Below, piece by piece: positions 15,085 through 23,663 of a stretch of 36,920 nucleotides of DNA. Location of the stretch: NCBI GenBank assembly GCA_030753015.1, contig JASMDC010000034.1:240-37159 (forward strand), written 5' to 3'. Numbering within the stretch: the stretch's first letter is position 1; each line of letters starts with the position of its first letter. This DNA is from Candidatus Undinarchaeales archaeon (GTDB taxonomy: Archaea > SpSt-1190 > JASMDC01). The notes beneath the pieces were generated by a model. The model was not told where the DNA came from and searched no databases. It saw only the letters and a list, made by a program, of their open reading frames with translations. The translations under genes were made by a program, and so were the position numbers.

Positions 15085-16176
15085 TCATCGTCTCTTACGG
15101 GGCGTGACCTCTTTCTCAAGGCGCTTGAACGCCTTGGAAGTGCACGCAATGAGGTCCCAGCTGTTGGCCGTCGCGGCATGAACCTTGAGCCCCGCGACCG
15201 CCCGCACCTTGACCTCGTACTCGACATTGGCCTTCTTATCATGAAGGCGCTTGACATGGACATGGACCTTCTCGAGGTCGGTCAGGAAGGTCGAGAGCTT
15301 CTGGACATACTCACTTGTGACCTTCTTGAACACGCCGACCGTGAAGCCCTCTTCCTCATCAAGACCCTTTATCTGAACTAGAGCGCGTCGTCCTGCTGGT
15401 TCGACGAGCCTTCGAAGAATGCCTTTCCGTGTAACGAGCCCGATGGGCTCGCCTGTCTCATTTGACACGGGGACGGCACGAAGGCGATTATCGAGCATGA
15501 GCTTGATAGCATCTGTTACGAGGCGGTGCCGCTCAAGGACGTGTGATTCCCGAGGCATGATTGAAGTGACCGGGTTCCCTAGCGCGTGGTGCTTGATACC
15601 TGCCAACTCGCCTAGGGTTTCGCGCTCCTTCGGATGGATTAGGATCGAGATAAGGTCGCGCCCTTCCACCATCCCGCTGAGACGGAAGTTGTCGTCGACA
15701 ACGACGAGCCTGTTGACACGGTGGTTCTTCATCAACGCACGAGCAGTGTCGATGCTCTCCTTCTCGTTGATGGTGATCGGCGAGAGGCTCATGAACTCCT
15801 CGACCGCATCGTCACCCTCATACTGCTCAAGGATATCGTCGATGCAAACCGCACCCAGGAGATTGCCTTCCTCCACGACGGGAATGGTCTCCACACCGGA
15901 CTGCAGCATCTTCCGTGCAGCGATTTCAACCGTATCCTCTGGACGGATGGTCGGGGGCGGGAACATCACGGTGCGGACCTTGGATGTCGTCGGATTGATG
16001 GTGCCGTCCAGGACACTGTGGATGGTGAGCATCCCCTCAAGCGTGCTGTTCGACACGACGATCATCTCCCTGATGGACTTCCTCGTCATCTCGCTAATTG
16101 CCTTGACGACTGATCCTTCGGCGGATGCCTTTGGAACATTACTGCGAATCATGTCACGAGCAAAACTCTGCATCAT
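15085..16176 (-). CDS. four-CBS protein with C-terminal HPF/RaiA-like domain
   Basis: A 363-residue protein. Four CBS motifs occupy roughly residues 5-60, 70-125, 130-190 and 205-262. They show typical GMLTIHSVLDG, GAVCIDDILEQ, GMVEGRDLISIL and GLVTRKGILRRLV ends. CBS pairs bind adenine nucleotides. Residues ~285-355 resemble the ribosome hibernation/sigma54-modulation fold (LEKVHVHVKRL, YEVKVRAVAGLKVHAATANSWDLIACTSKAFKRLEKEV). A protein that ties ribosome dormancy to energy charge is the natural reading (inference). The start is set at the ATG at 16176 (a second ATG is at 16173), about 27 bases after a TTAATAAT element. The upstream TTG at 16200 is unlikely. It is the first gene of an operon with rpoH. 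Confidence 0.85.
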   Translation of the reverse strand: MMQSFARDMIRSNVPKASAEGSVVKAISEMTRKSIREMIVVSNSTLEGMLTIHSVLDGTINPTTSKVRTVMFPPPTIRPEDTVEIAARKMLQSGVETIPVVEEGNLLGAVCIDDILEQYEGDDAVEEFMSLSPITINEKESIDTARALMKNHRVNRLVVVDDNFRLSGMVEGRDLISILIHPKERETLGELAGIKHHALGNPVTSIMPRESHVLERHRLVTDAIKLMLDNRLRAVPVSNETGEPIGLVTRKGILRRLVEPAGRRALVQIKGLDEEEGFTVGVFKKVTSEYVQKLSTFLTDLEKVHVHVKRLHDKKANVEYEVKVRAVAGLKVHAATANSWDLIACTSKAFKRLEKEVTPRKRR

Positions 16177-16198
16177 GGTCGTCACTCCAAGGATGAAC

Positions 16199-16207
16199 AA
16201 TTATTAA
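16199..16207 (-). promoter_or_regulatory. TATA box of CBS-HPF/rpoH operon
   Basis: On the minus strand GTTAATAAT lies about 27 bases upstream of the ATG at 16176. It overlaps the last codons of the elp3 gene, so the operon has its own promoter inside the upstream gene's end. Confidence 0.55.
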
Positions 16208-17778
16208 CCTTTCGCTAAAGGACGTCGCACCATATACGGTCCTGAGCGCTTGTAACCGAGCTTGTGGAAGTAGGGGCGGACACCGATGCCACTGAGGATA
16301 AGCAGGCGTTCCTTATCATGTTCACCGGCTATGGACTCGGCTTCTTCAAGGAGCTGGCGTCCCAGTCCACGATGCTGGACGGCCCCTTGTCCATGTGCAC
16401 CAAGTGGTAGCGCCTCCCCGCACACTCGAAGCTCACGGACGATCGCGCAGTCGATCCCCACTTCCTCGCGATGTGCCTGAGAGGAGGGGAAGCGAAGACG
16501 GCAGTAGCCCAGGAGGGCATCGTCCTCATCGTCGGCCGAGATAAAGAGCTCGGTACCGTTCCCCGCGTCGTACTGTTCAATGGAGAGATTGATGGATGCT
16601 GCCGGGGATTGTCGCACTCTGCGTTGCCCGCGGCCTACCTCTCGGCATCTGATGCACGAACACTTGGTACCGCGTTTCGCCATTTCCCTTTCGACGAGCT
16701 CTGCGAGATTTCCAGCGAACACTCCATCAGCGATACGATTGGACGGGATGTCCCGTAGGATACGCATGGTGCGGACCCAGCGCGGCATCATGGACTTCAC
16801 CTCGGCCAACAAGTCCACCATTTCCTCCGTCTTCGGGGGACGATAGTCGCCTTGGCGCCATTGGTCGTACAGTCCGGTCCCTTCCAGGACCTGAGTGGGG
16901 TACACCTTGACCATATCGGGACAGAACCGTGGATCGGTGAACACCTGACGGAAGCTCTCCAGGTCCCGTTCTCTATCCGAGCCGGGGAGACCGGGCATGA
17001 GGTGGTAATTGACCTTGAACCCCGCATCACGAGCCGTCCTTGTCGCTTCAACAACATCTGCCACGGTGTGACCTCGTCCCACCATCTCGTACACATCATC
17101 GAACACGGTCTGGACGCCCAGTTCGATCCTTGTCGCTCCCAGCCTGAGCATGAGGTCGATGTGGTCCGTCCGGCAGTAGTCCGGCCGCGTCTCGAAGGTT
17201 ATGCTCACGCAGCGATGCGAGGCACGCTCGTTATTGCACTGTGCCTCCTCGAGCGTAGGTGAATCTTCTCCGTTGAGCGCATCGAGGCAACGGTGGACGA
17301 AGTGCTCCTGCTCCGCAGGGGGACGGGCAGGGAAGGTACCACCCATAATGATGAGCTCGACCTTATCGGTCGAGTGTCCGGTCCTCTCCAGTTGTCTGAC
17401 CCGAGTATCGGTCTGATCGAATGGATCGAATCCATGGGCGATGGCCCTCATTGCCGCCGGTTCGTGTCCCGTGTAGCTCTGTGGAGCTTTTTCGCCCCGA
17501 GGACAGTAGGAGCAGGTCCCATGGGGGCACGGCGCGGGTGCGCTCATGACGGCGACCACCGCAACACCTGAAAGGGAGCGGACAGGTTTGGTCCTCAGTA
17601 CGGCTCGCCACTGCTTTTGTTCCTCCTCCGAGAGGGCCGTGAGGATATCCGCATTCGACGGTACACCGCCGAGCACGAACTCGCGTGCAACATCGGTCTT
17701 GATAGTGGCCAGGTCACCCACACCTCGGGTCTTGAGCCTCTGGATTATGGCTCCTGCTGCCTCCCTGGAAAGCTCCAC
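16204..17778 (-). CDS. elp3: Elp3-type tRNA U34 modification radical SAM/GNAT enzyme
   Basis: A 524-residue protein of the usual archaeal Elp3 size. The radical SAM cluster motif is Cys84-X4-Cys89-X2-Cys92 (PCPHGTCSYCP). It is followed by the TGHEPAAMRA, GGTFPA and LMPGLPGS blocks. Residues ~385-524 are a GNAT acetyltransferase domain, with the acetyl-CoA loop around GAHGQGAVQHRGLGRQLL. Elp3 makes the carboxymethyl side chain on wobble uridine of tRNA using acetyl-CoA and S-adenosylmethionine. The start is GTG at 17778, about 28 bases from a TTTAAG element, giving a probable leaderless message divergent from the RDD gene. A Zn-binding Cys set (CSCIRCREVG) near residue 373 is present. Confidence 0.93.
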   Translation of the reverse strand: MELSREAAGAIIQRLKTRGVGDLATIKTDVAREFVLGGVPSNADILTALSEEEQKQWRAVLRTKPVRSLSGVAVVAVMSAPAPCPHGTCSYCPRGEKAPQSYTGHEPAAMRAIAHGFDPFDQTDTRVRQLERTGHSTDKVELIIMGGTFPARPPAEQEHFVHRCLDALNGEDSPTLEEAQCNNERASHRCVSITFETRPDYCRTDHIDLMLRLGATRIELGVQTVFDDVYEMVGRGHTVADVVEATRTARDAGFKVNYHLMPGLPGSDRERDLESFRQVFTDPRFCPDMVKVYPTQVLEGTGLYDQWRQGDYRPPKTEEMVDLLAEVKSMMPRWVRTMRILRDIPSNRIADGVFAGNLAELVEREMAKRGTKCSCIRCREVGRGQRRVRQSPAASINLSIEQYDAGNGTELFISADDEDDALLGYCRLRFPSSQAHREEVGIDCAIVRELRVCGEALPLGAHGQGAVQHRGLGRQLLEEAESIAGEHDKERLLILSGIGVRPYFHKLGYKRSGPYMVRRPLAKG

Positions 17779-17801
17779 GGACCGGGCTCTCGGGAAAAGT
17801 C

Positions 17802-17810
17802 CTTAAAGAT
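17802..17810. promoter_or_regulatory. shared bidirectional TATA element between elp3 and the RDD gene
   Basis: A single near-palindromic element CCTTAAAGA (ATCTTTAAGG on the other strand) lies 26 bases before the ATG at 17832 and about 28 bases before the GTG at 17778. No other TATA-like site is present in this 53-base interval, so one element may serve both divergent genes. Confidence 0.55.
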
Positions 17811-17831
17811 ATGCCGGGGAGACGCACTTGA

Positions 17832-18629
17832 ATGAAGGACGACGTATCCGATAATGACGGATCGATCCCAAATGGAGGGAGCCCTGAGGCCGTGAGGGGC
17901 TCGCACAAGAAAGAGACTTCCGTCAAACCGCGGACCCCAAAGGCCGTTAGCCCCGGGCCGGGGTATCCTGGAGAGGAGGGAGGATTCTCCAATGATGAAC
18001 GTGCCCTTGCCTTCGAGCTCATCGGCGACCTTGCTGTCGTGGGACGCGCAGGGATTTTCAAACGGTTGGTAGCGGGCGTGATCGATCTAGCCCTCGTGCT
18101 CATATTCATCGTGTGGCCGTGCATGGTCGCTGTAGCGTTCTCCTCGGACATCGACCTGAACGAGGCCGAGAGCTTCGATTACTCGGGCGATGATGCCGAA
18201 CTCTTCATCGAGGAGCACCAGACCCTCTTCAACGCAATACAGCGCTCCCTCATACTCGCAGGAATTCTTGTTATCGTCTACTTCGCGGTCACCGAGGGAA
18301 CATTGGGCCAGAGCATTGGAAAGGCTTTCATGGACATAGGTGTCGTCGCTGAGGACACGTCCTCACTGGGTATCTCTGCAGCATTTGGTCGTAACGTGCT
18401 CAAAGGTGCCCTCCTCGCTACGATGGTGACCATCCTGGCCCCTATCGTCCTTGTGGTGTTCCTCATTGACGTGATATCCATCATTTATGCTGATAAGCAC
18501 CAGCGCTACCTCGAGCGGTTCGTAGGCTCGGTATGCGTCGAGGGCTATGTGCTTGAGCACAGCAAGAAAGGCTCCACCTCATCCGGGAACGGCGAGTTCA
18601 TTACCTTCAAGGGGGTAGACAAGCGATGA
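17832..18629 (+). CDS. RDD-family membrane protein
   Basis: A 265-residue protein. The first ~75 residues are polar and low-complexity. The RDD signature follows: GIFKRLVAGVIDLALVLIFIV (residues ~74-95), a second hydrophobic segment near residues 135-155, then TLGQSIGKAFMDIGVV, and a third hydrophobic segment around residues 190-218. RDD proteins are integral membrane proteins, some linked to Na+/H+ exchange, but most are uncharacterised. The stop codon overlaps the ATG of the SppA gene (ATGA at 18626), so the two are translationally coupled and probably act in the same membrane process. Confidence 0.8.
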   Translation: MKDDVSDNDGSIPNGGSPEAVRGSHKKETSVKPRTPKAVSPGPGYPGEEGGFSNDERALAFELIGDLAVVGRAGIFKRLVAGVIDLALVLIFIVWPCMVAVAFSSDIDLNEAESFDYSGDDAELFIEEHQTLFNAIQRSLILAGILVIVYFAVTEGTLGQSIGKAFMDIGVVAEDTSSLGISAAFGRNVLKGALLATMVTILAPIVLVVFLIDVISIIYADKHQRYLERFVGSVCVEGYVLEHSKKGSTSSGNGEFITFKGVDKR

Positions 18630-19546
18630 ACCTGAAGAATATTGGTATAGGTATCCTCATCCTCATAGGGCTCACCCTCGTGAGCATCATTATGGGAGCT
18701 CTAGTATCGGTGTCCGCCGAGGATGTAGTGGGGGAGGCGATCGGTGTCATACACCTCAATGGTATCATCACGTATGAGGCGTCTGCAGGATTACTTGGAG
18801 GCACCTCTGACATCGATGACGTCATTACGCAGCTCGACAAGGCTCGCAAGGCCGGTAATATCAGGGGAGTGCTTCTGATCATCAATAGTCCCGGCGGAGC
18901 CCCGGTGGCCAGCCATGAGCTCGTTCGGGCCATCGAGCGCGTCAAGGTGCAGAAACCGGTCGTTGCATGGATTGCCGACGTGGGGGCCTCGGGAGCCTAT
19001 TGGGCTGCCTCAGCATGCAATCGGACAGTGGCCGACGAGCTCTCGGTCACAGGTTCTGTCGGCGTTATATCACAGCATATGGATTATGGTGGTCTGTACG
19101 ACAAGCTCGGGATAAACACAACGATCATCAAGGGCGGCCGGTTAAAGGACGCTGGAGCGAGCCACCGTCCCTTGACCGATGAGGAACTAGAGCTCATCCA
19201 AGGTATCGTCAATACGACACATAAAGTTTTCATCCAGGACGTGGTCCGGAACCGGGGCCTCACCGTAGAGCAGGTGCTCGAAGTGTCCACGGGTCGACTC
19301 TTTATTGGTATTCAGGCCAAGGACATCGGTCTTGTGGACGAGCTAGGCGGTAAAGATGACGCCCTCCGTGTTGTGACAGACCTTGCAGGCATCCAATGGC
19401 GCCCACGGACCGTCGAGCTGAAGACCAAGAAGGGATTCCTCGACCTCATGGACGGGCTCACGGCAACCCTTGGCTATGGTATCGGTCGAGGTATGGTCGC
19501 CTCTGCTGAGCAGACGGCGACACAGCAAGTACTCTCTGTGGCATGA
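18626..19546 (+). CDS. sppA: signal peptide peptidase SppA (S49 protease)
   Basis: A 306-residue protein with an N-terminal transmembrane helix (~5-28) and an S49 protease domain (~38-265). The expected Ser/Lys dyad is visible: Ser122 in DVGASGAYWAAS and Lys174 in GGRLKDAGASHRPLT. The INSPGG motif is at residues ~87-91. It cuts remnant signal peptides or other membrane peptides and is oriented with the active site outside. Length agrees with the short archaeal and Gram-positive SppA form. It is coupled by a four-base overlap to the RDD protein. Confidence 0.9.
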   Translation: MNLKNIGIGILILIGLTLVSIIMGALVSVSAEDVVGEAIGVIHLNGIITYEASAGLLGGTSDIDDVITQLDKARKAGNIRGVLLIINSPGGAPVASHELVRAIERVKVQKPVVAWIADVGASGAYWAASACNRTVADELSVTGSVGVISQHMDYGGLYDKLGINTTIIKGGRLKDAGASHRPLTDEELELIQGIVNTTHKVFIQDVVRNRGLTVEQVLEVSTGRLFIGIQAKDIGLVDELGGKDDALRVVTDLAGIQWRPRTVELKTKKGFLDLMDGLTATLGYGIGRGMVASAEQTATQQVLSVA

Positions 19547-19632
19547 TCTCCCTCATGAGGGTGGAACAGATGAGGTATGAAAGCCTTTAACGAATGACTA
19601 TCGCATGGGCTCCGTTGCCTCTCAGCGACAGA

Positions 19633-19640
19633 TTTATAAG
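19633..19640 (+). promoter_or_regulatory. TATA box of the phospholipid headgroup operon
   Basis: TTTATAAG lies about 28 bases ahead of the ATG at 19665. It falls downstream of another in-frame ATG at 19605, which argues that 19665 is the real start. Confidence 0.65.
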
Positions 19641-19664
19641 TCAGGCAGGGCACAATCTCACGGC

Positions 19665-20312
19665 ATGGAGCCCCTCCTATTACAAGGACTCCTCTCGATT
19701 GGAATAGTGAGCGGGCTCTTCTACATGTTCTTCCACCGGGATCCGGAACGCATGCCTCCTAGTGAGGACGGTATCATCCTCAGTCCGGCAGACGGTTGGA
19801 TCAAGTGTGTCAAGCCCATCAAGGCCGGAGAGGTTCCGGTCGTGGAGAAGTATGGTCGTGAGATCGAGCTCGTAGATCTTCCGCACATGGGGATCCTCAA
19901 GGAGGGTCAGGGCGGTTTCTTGGTGAGCGTCTACATGTCCCTCATGGACGTCCACGTGAACCGGTCCCCCGTAGGAGGGACTGTCGAGAACATCCAGTAC
20001 CGCCCGGGAAAGCTCAAGCTCCTTATGGGACGCACGTTCCAAGCGGAGAACGAGAGAAACACACTTGTGCTCCAGAATGAGGACACTGACATGAGAGTAG
20101 GAGTTGTCCAGATCGCCTCACCTTTCGTGCGCAAGATAGATTGTTACGTCGCTGACGGTGAGCTCGTCGAGCTTGGTCAGCGCATCGGTATGATCCGGCT
20201 CGGGAGCCAGGTCGATGTGATCCTTCCTGATAAGGAGGGGCTCGAGATTGTTGCCCGCAAGGGGATGCGCGTCCGGGCAGGGACCTCCATCTTGGCAAGG
20301 TTACGACAATGA
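19665..20312 (+). CDS. asd: archaetidylserine/phosphatidylserine decarboxylase
   Basis: A 215-residue protein of the short decarboxylase class. It has an N-terminal hydrophobic helix (~3-22), FFHRDPER, SPADGWI, then VHVNRSPVGGTV, and the self-cleavage site LGSQVDV with Ser181, which becomes the pyruvoyl group. It converts archaetidylserine to archaetidylethanolamine at the membrane. The start at 19665 is chosen because a TATA box sits between it and the earlier in-frame ATG at 19605. It overlaps the next gene by four bases (ATGA at 20309), starting a three-gene lipid operon. Confidence 0.9.
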   Translation: MEPLLLQGLLSIGIVSGLFYMFFHRDPERMPPSEDGIILSPADGWIKCVKPIKAGEVPVVEKYGREIELVDLPHMGILKEGQGGFLVSVYMSLMDVHVNRSPVGGTVENIQYRPGKLKLLMGRTFQAENERNTLVLQNEDTDMRVGVVQIASPFVRKIDCYVADGELVELGQRIGMIRLGSQVDVILPDKEGLEIVARKGMRVRAGTSILARLRQ

Positions 20313-20908
20313 GCTTCACATTCCTTTGCGAGTGTGCCAGAGACTTCCGTGCCATTGGATCCCCCATACCTACCCTTGGGATGGCCGTCCGACTCATGGT
20401 CCGCCAGGCCGGAGTGAAGGAAGGGGATATCGTGGCCGACGCAGGAGCCGGCACAGGTGTCATCGCAATCGAGGCTGCGCGTAAGGTCGGTCCGTCCGGT
20501 CACGTAATAGCCGTCGAGATGAACGAGAACCTCTGTACCAAAGCACGTAAACGCATCGCGAGCGCGGATCTGGAAAACCGCATTACACTTATCCAGGGTG
20601 ACGCCTTCAAGCTGCGCGAGTACCTCTCGGACTTAGACGAACGAGCCGAGCGGTTCGATTCTGTGCTCTCGACAGTGCCCGTTAGCTACATGCCCGATCC
20701 GACCAGTTATATCAAGAGCCTTTACGACGCGACCAAACCCGGCGGCACTGTCGTCCAGGAAACCCATTTTGCACAGAAGGTACGACACCTATTCCGTGAG
20801 GTCGGTCTCCAGAGTATCCACTCCGCGTTCACGATAATCACCTTCGCTCCCGGAGCAGTGGTCTCAGGTACAGTACCGAAGGAAGATAAGGTGTCCGACC
20901 AACGATGA
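20309..20908 (+). CDS. SAM-dependent methyltransferase, PmtA-like (possible phospholipid N-methyltransferase)
   Basis: A 199-residue class I methyltransferase with the SAM-binding motif VADAGAGTGVIAIEA (residues ~43-57), acidic loop VIAVEMN, and the QGDAF motif. Two regions resemble bacterial phospholipid N-methyltransferase PmtA: the N-terminal FLCECARDFRAIGSPIPTLGMAVRLMVR helix, and the STVPVSYMPDP...PGGTVVQETH strand. It lies between the decarboxylase that makes the ethanolamine headgroup and the CDP-alcohol synthase, overlapping both by four bases. N-methylation of archaetidylethanolamine is therefore the leading guess. A tRNA m1A or isoaspartate methyltransferase is the alternative, since the SAM fold alone cannot decide. 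Confidence 0.75.
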   Translation: MSFTFLCECARDFRAIGSPIPTLGMAVRLMVRQAGVKEGDIVADAGAGTGVIAIEAARKVGPSGHVIAVEMNENLCTKARKRIASADLENRITLIQGDAFKLREYLSDLDERAERFDSVLSTVPVSYMPDPTSYIKSLYDATKPGGTVVQETHFAQKVRHLFREVGLQSIHSAFTIITFAPGAVVSGTVPKEDKVSDQR

Positions 20909-21606
20909 TCCGTGGGATGCTCGCTTTCATTGGAATAAAGGACCTGGTCACAATCTGCAATGCCTTCGCAGGATTCGCCGCAATCGTTGTGGCCGCCAAA
21001 GGGGGGAATCTCCCGCTCGCATGCGGGCTAATCTTCCTTGCAGCGGTTTTCGACTTCCTCGATGGTGCCTTGGCACGCGCAACAGCGCCCAATCCATTTG
21101 GCAAGGAACTTGACTCACTCTGTGATGCCGTCTCCTTCGGATTGGCTCCGGCCGCACTTGTGTTCTTCCAGGGTCCGACCGCACCTCTTTACTATCTTGC
21201 GGCCCCCTTGATCTACCTCGCCGGTGCGATCTTCCGCTTGGCGCGCTTCAATGTCACGACACAGAAGAACTTCACAGGAATACCTTCGCCTGTGGCCGCC
21301 CTCACTGCTACGGCCTTAACGCTTGGTGGTCTTTCGTGGCAGATGCTCCATGGTACACTCATCGTGCTCTCTTTCCTCATGGTCTGCGACATCGAGTACC
21401 GGTCCCAGAAGAGCTTCTCGTCCCGTCAGATCCTCCTCATCGCCATCCTTGGAGTATCGGTCTACCTTGCAATAGGCTCCTTGGGTGGTAACGTCCTTGG
21501 GACCGCAGGATCAGCAGTGGGCGTCGGCTACATACTCTCCCCTCTCGTGCTGGGTGGGAAAAAACCTGATTCTGAAGAAGAGGGCAACGACACCGACGAT
21601 GATTGA
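20905..21606 (+). CDS. pssA: CDP-archaeol-serine O-phosphatidyltransferase (archaetidylserine synthase)
   Basis: A 233-residue polytopic membrane enzyme. The CDP-alcohol phosphotransferase motif is clear: DGALAR, then GKELDSLCD and AVSFG (residues ~51-76), with seven rather than eight residues between AR and G. It has about six hydrophobic segments and an acidic tail ending DTDDD. It joins serine to CDP-archaeol (or CDP-diacylglycerol), giving the substrate of the decarboxylase two genes upstream. The ATG overlaps the stop of the methyltransferase gene, so all three lipid enzymes are coupled. Confidence 0.9.
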   Translation: MIRGMLAFIGIKDLVTICNAFAGFAAIVVAAKGGNLPLACGLIFLAAVFDFLDGALARATAPNPFGKELDSLCDAVSFGLAPAALVFFQGPTAPLYYLAAPLIYLAGAIFRLARFNVTTQKNFTGIPSPVAALTATALTLGGLSWQMLHGTLIVLSFLMVCDIEYRSQKSFSSRQILLIAILGVSVYLAIGSLGGNVLGTAGSAVGVGYILSPLVLGGKKPDSEEEGNDTDDD

Positions 21607-21627
21607 GCTCTCGGCTACGAGCATCAA

Positions 21628-21635
21628 TTTATATT
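21628..21635 (+). promoter_or_regulatory. TATA box of membrane protein gene
   Basis: TTTATATT is about 27 bases upstream of the ATG at 21658, favouring that codon over an in-frame TTG at 21634. Confidence 0.55.
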
Positions 21636-21657
21636 GATTAATGGCCAAGGCATCGAT

Positions 21658-22335
21658 ATGGGCCATGGTATGGGTCTAACAGATGAGATGCGCTATCTAC
21701 TACTAGTCTCTCTCTTCGGTTTCTCCGGTGTCATCCTTACATGGGCCCTGAACATAGTGTTCGTGTACCTGGCCAACGAGATCGTTGTTTCGTTGGGTGC
21801 TGTGGGGCGGCTCATCCCGGGACTTGCTGACCATCTGGTGACCTTGGTATCTGGTTCGCTGTGGGGATTCTTCCTGTTCCTCGGTGTTTCCCAGGCTCGA
21901 GGTAAACGACAGAAGACGCACTCCTCCCAATTTACCTTGTGCTCCCTCTCCTTGGGATTCTCTCTTCTGGGCGCGAGCGCTATAATCGAACTCCTTGCAA
22001 TGATACTCCCTGGACTCGTTGATGTCGTCGGCCATATCCTACATGGAGCGCTCCTCGGCTGTCTTTATGGTGCCTTCCTGGCCCAGATCCTGCGCCTTAA
22101 TGTCTGGCATATGTTCGTCCCTCTCCTCAGTGTCGGTGGTGCGGTCGGCGCCTTGGCAGTAAATGTTCTCCAGGATGTTCCAATGAGTTCCCAAGGCACT
22201 GTCGAAATGTATATCGCGCAGTACGCCTTTACGTCCCAAGGATTCGTGCTCGGCCTGTTCGCGGGATACGCATTCTTCCTCTGCGACATGCACATAGGGA
22301 TATTGCGCCATGCTCGGTGGATGCCCGAGGACTAG
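21658..22335 (+). CDS. polytopic membrane protein of unknown function
   Basis: A 225-residue protein with about six hydrophobic helices and short loops; not recognised. The only clearly charged loop is around residues 80-90 (QARGKRQKTHSS). Small residues are common in the helices (GHILHGALLGCLYGAFLAQ). The N-terminus reads MGHGMGL. Its 3' end overlaps the stop of the convergent FwdB gene by four bases. A transport or channel role cannot be supported from sequence alone. Confidence 0.75.
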   Translation: MGHGMGLTDEMRYLLLVSLFGFSGVILTWALNIVFVYLANEIVVSLGAVGRLIPGLADHLVTLVSGSLWGFFLFLGVSQARGKRQKTHSSQFTLCSLSLGFSLLGASAIIELLAMILPGLVDVVGHILHGALLGCLYGAFLAQILRLNVWHMFVPLLSVGGAVGALAVNVLQDVPMSSQGTVEMYIAQYAFTSQGFVLGLFAGYAFFLCDMHIGILRHARWMPED

Positions 22336-23663
22336 CTGTATTCTGTGGGTTCTTTCTCCCTTAAGCGTGCGACCTCTTTCCTGAGGCGGTGGACGATCTC
22401 ACGGTCAGGGAGCAGACCACCGGGTGCAGACAGAGGTGCCCGCATGCGTACAGGTACACCATCCATCCGGTATGCTGTCCCCTCGGACTCAATTCCTGTG
22501 AAAGTGCAGGGAATGTACACGTCCGCGAGCTCGGACGTGACGTTCCATACCGGATCGATAACGATGACGGGGATTCGTCGTAGGGCGCCGAGGGACTTGA
22601 GCGGTAAGTGAGCAGCCGGGTCCGAAGCTACCACTAGGAGACAGTCGCACTCCCCCGAGGAGAGGACAGGGAACAGGTCCGTCTCACCCGGATTATAGCG
22701 GGGGTGGCCGCGGGAGAGGTCAACGGCGAAAGGGTAGCCCGTTCGCCAAGTGAACGCCTCACATGCACCCGTGACGTTATAATGGCCTCGCATGGGGAGG
22801 ACCACAGCCTTCGTGTGTTCACTCAGGTCCCTGATGAGGGAGAGGAGGGCGTCAACGTTACGATGACGGCCGGTCGATGTCGTCAGTCCCAATCCGAAGA
22901 AGAAGGCACAGAACTCACTGCTCTTGAGCGTGTCGGAGAGCCAGCGGAGCTCATCCAGGGGAACACCTTCGATGGGATCCGGAACGTCCTTTCCTTGTAC
23001 TAGCATACGTAGAGCGCATAGAGTCTCGTAATCGCTCCCAGGTCGGACCTTGATGAACTTGTCCGCTACTTCAGCCGTACCAGTGGGGCGGACGTCGACC
23101 ACGACCACCTTTCGATCGTCCCGGCCCTTTTCACGGAAAGCACCCTGCGGGAAGACGGTGTAGCGGCTCAAGTGCCGGTCATGGGATGCGGCGGGATTCG
23201 AGCCCCAGTATACCACACAGTCCGCGTGGTTGAGCACCTCGCCAAGTGTCGCGGAGGATATTCCCACTTCCTGGATGGCCTGGATGGAGGGTCCGTGGCA
23301 GAAGGATGAGCAATTGTCGACCAGGGCGCCCAATTCCTCAGCGAGATCAAGCCCCTCGCATATGGTCTCAGTACTTGTTGAGCTCCAGCCGAACAGGACT
23401 GGACGCTCTGCCTTCTCAAGGAGCATTGCCGCTTGTGTCAGGGATTCATCCAGTGTGGCATCGTGGAAGTGGTCAGCCCGGACATCCTTCAAATCTCCGC
23501 TCTTTACCCTGATTCTGGGGACGAGCTCTCGAGATGTTGGCCTGGAGAAGACGTGATCGCCGACCTTGCAGGCATTGCAGACCTCCGTTATCATGTTCCC
23601 CGAAGTACGCACTTCTATGTCGTCACAGAGGCATCCGCAGTAGGGACACACGACATCCTTCAC
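22332..23663 (-). CDS. fwdB: formylmethanofuran dehydrogenase subunit B (FwdB/FmdB)
   Basis: A 443-residue molybdo/tungstopterin oxidoreductase of the FwdB type. The N-terminus has the 4Fe-4S motif VCPYCGCLCDD (Cys6, Cys9, Cys13) with a further Cys at 32. The metal-coordinating Cys is in NCSSFCHGPS (Cys122), as in FwdB. It reduces CO2 to formate, or oxidises formyl groups in reverse, for transfer to methanofuran. It is translationally coupled to the FwdD gene (overlap 23660-23663). The amidohydrolase FwdA and the FwdC subunit are not in this window. Confidence 0.9.
   Translation of the reverse strand: MKDVVCPYCGCLCDDIEVRTSGNMITEVCNACKVGDHVFSRPTSRELVPRIRVKSGDLKDVRADHFHDATLDESLTQAAMLLEKAERPVLFGWSSTSTETICEGLDLAEELGALVDNCSSFCHGPSIQAIQEVGISSATLGEVLNHADCVVYWGSNPAASHDRHLSRYTVFPQGAFREKGRDDRKVVVVDVRPTGTAEVADKFIKVRPGSDYETLCALRMLVQGKDVPDPIEGVPLDELRWLSDTLKSSEFCAFFFGLGLTTSTGRHRNVDALLSLIRDLSEHTKAVVLPMRGHYNVTGACEAFTWRTGYPFAVDLSRGHPRYNPGETDLFPVLSSGECDCLLVVASDPAAHLPLKSLGALRRIPVIVIDPVWNVTSELADVYIPCTFTGIESEGTAYRMDGVPVRMRAPLSAPGGLLPDREIVHRLRKEVARLREKEPTEYS

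Noticed and set aside
15419-16207. 262-residue plus-strand frame
   Set aside because: Antisense to the CBS-HPF gene; Ser/Thr/Arg-rich translation with no recognisable domain.
19605-19664. longer start for the decarboxylase
   Set aside because: A TATA box lies inside this extension and the extension shows no family similarity.
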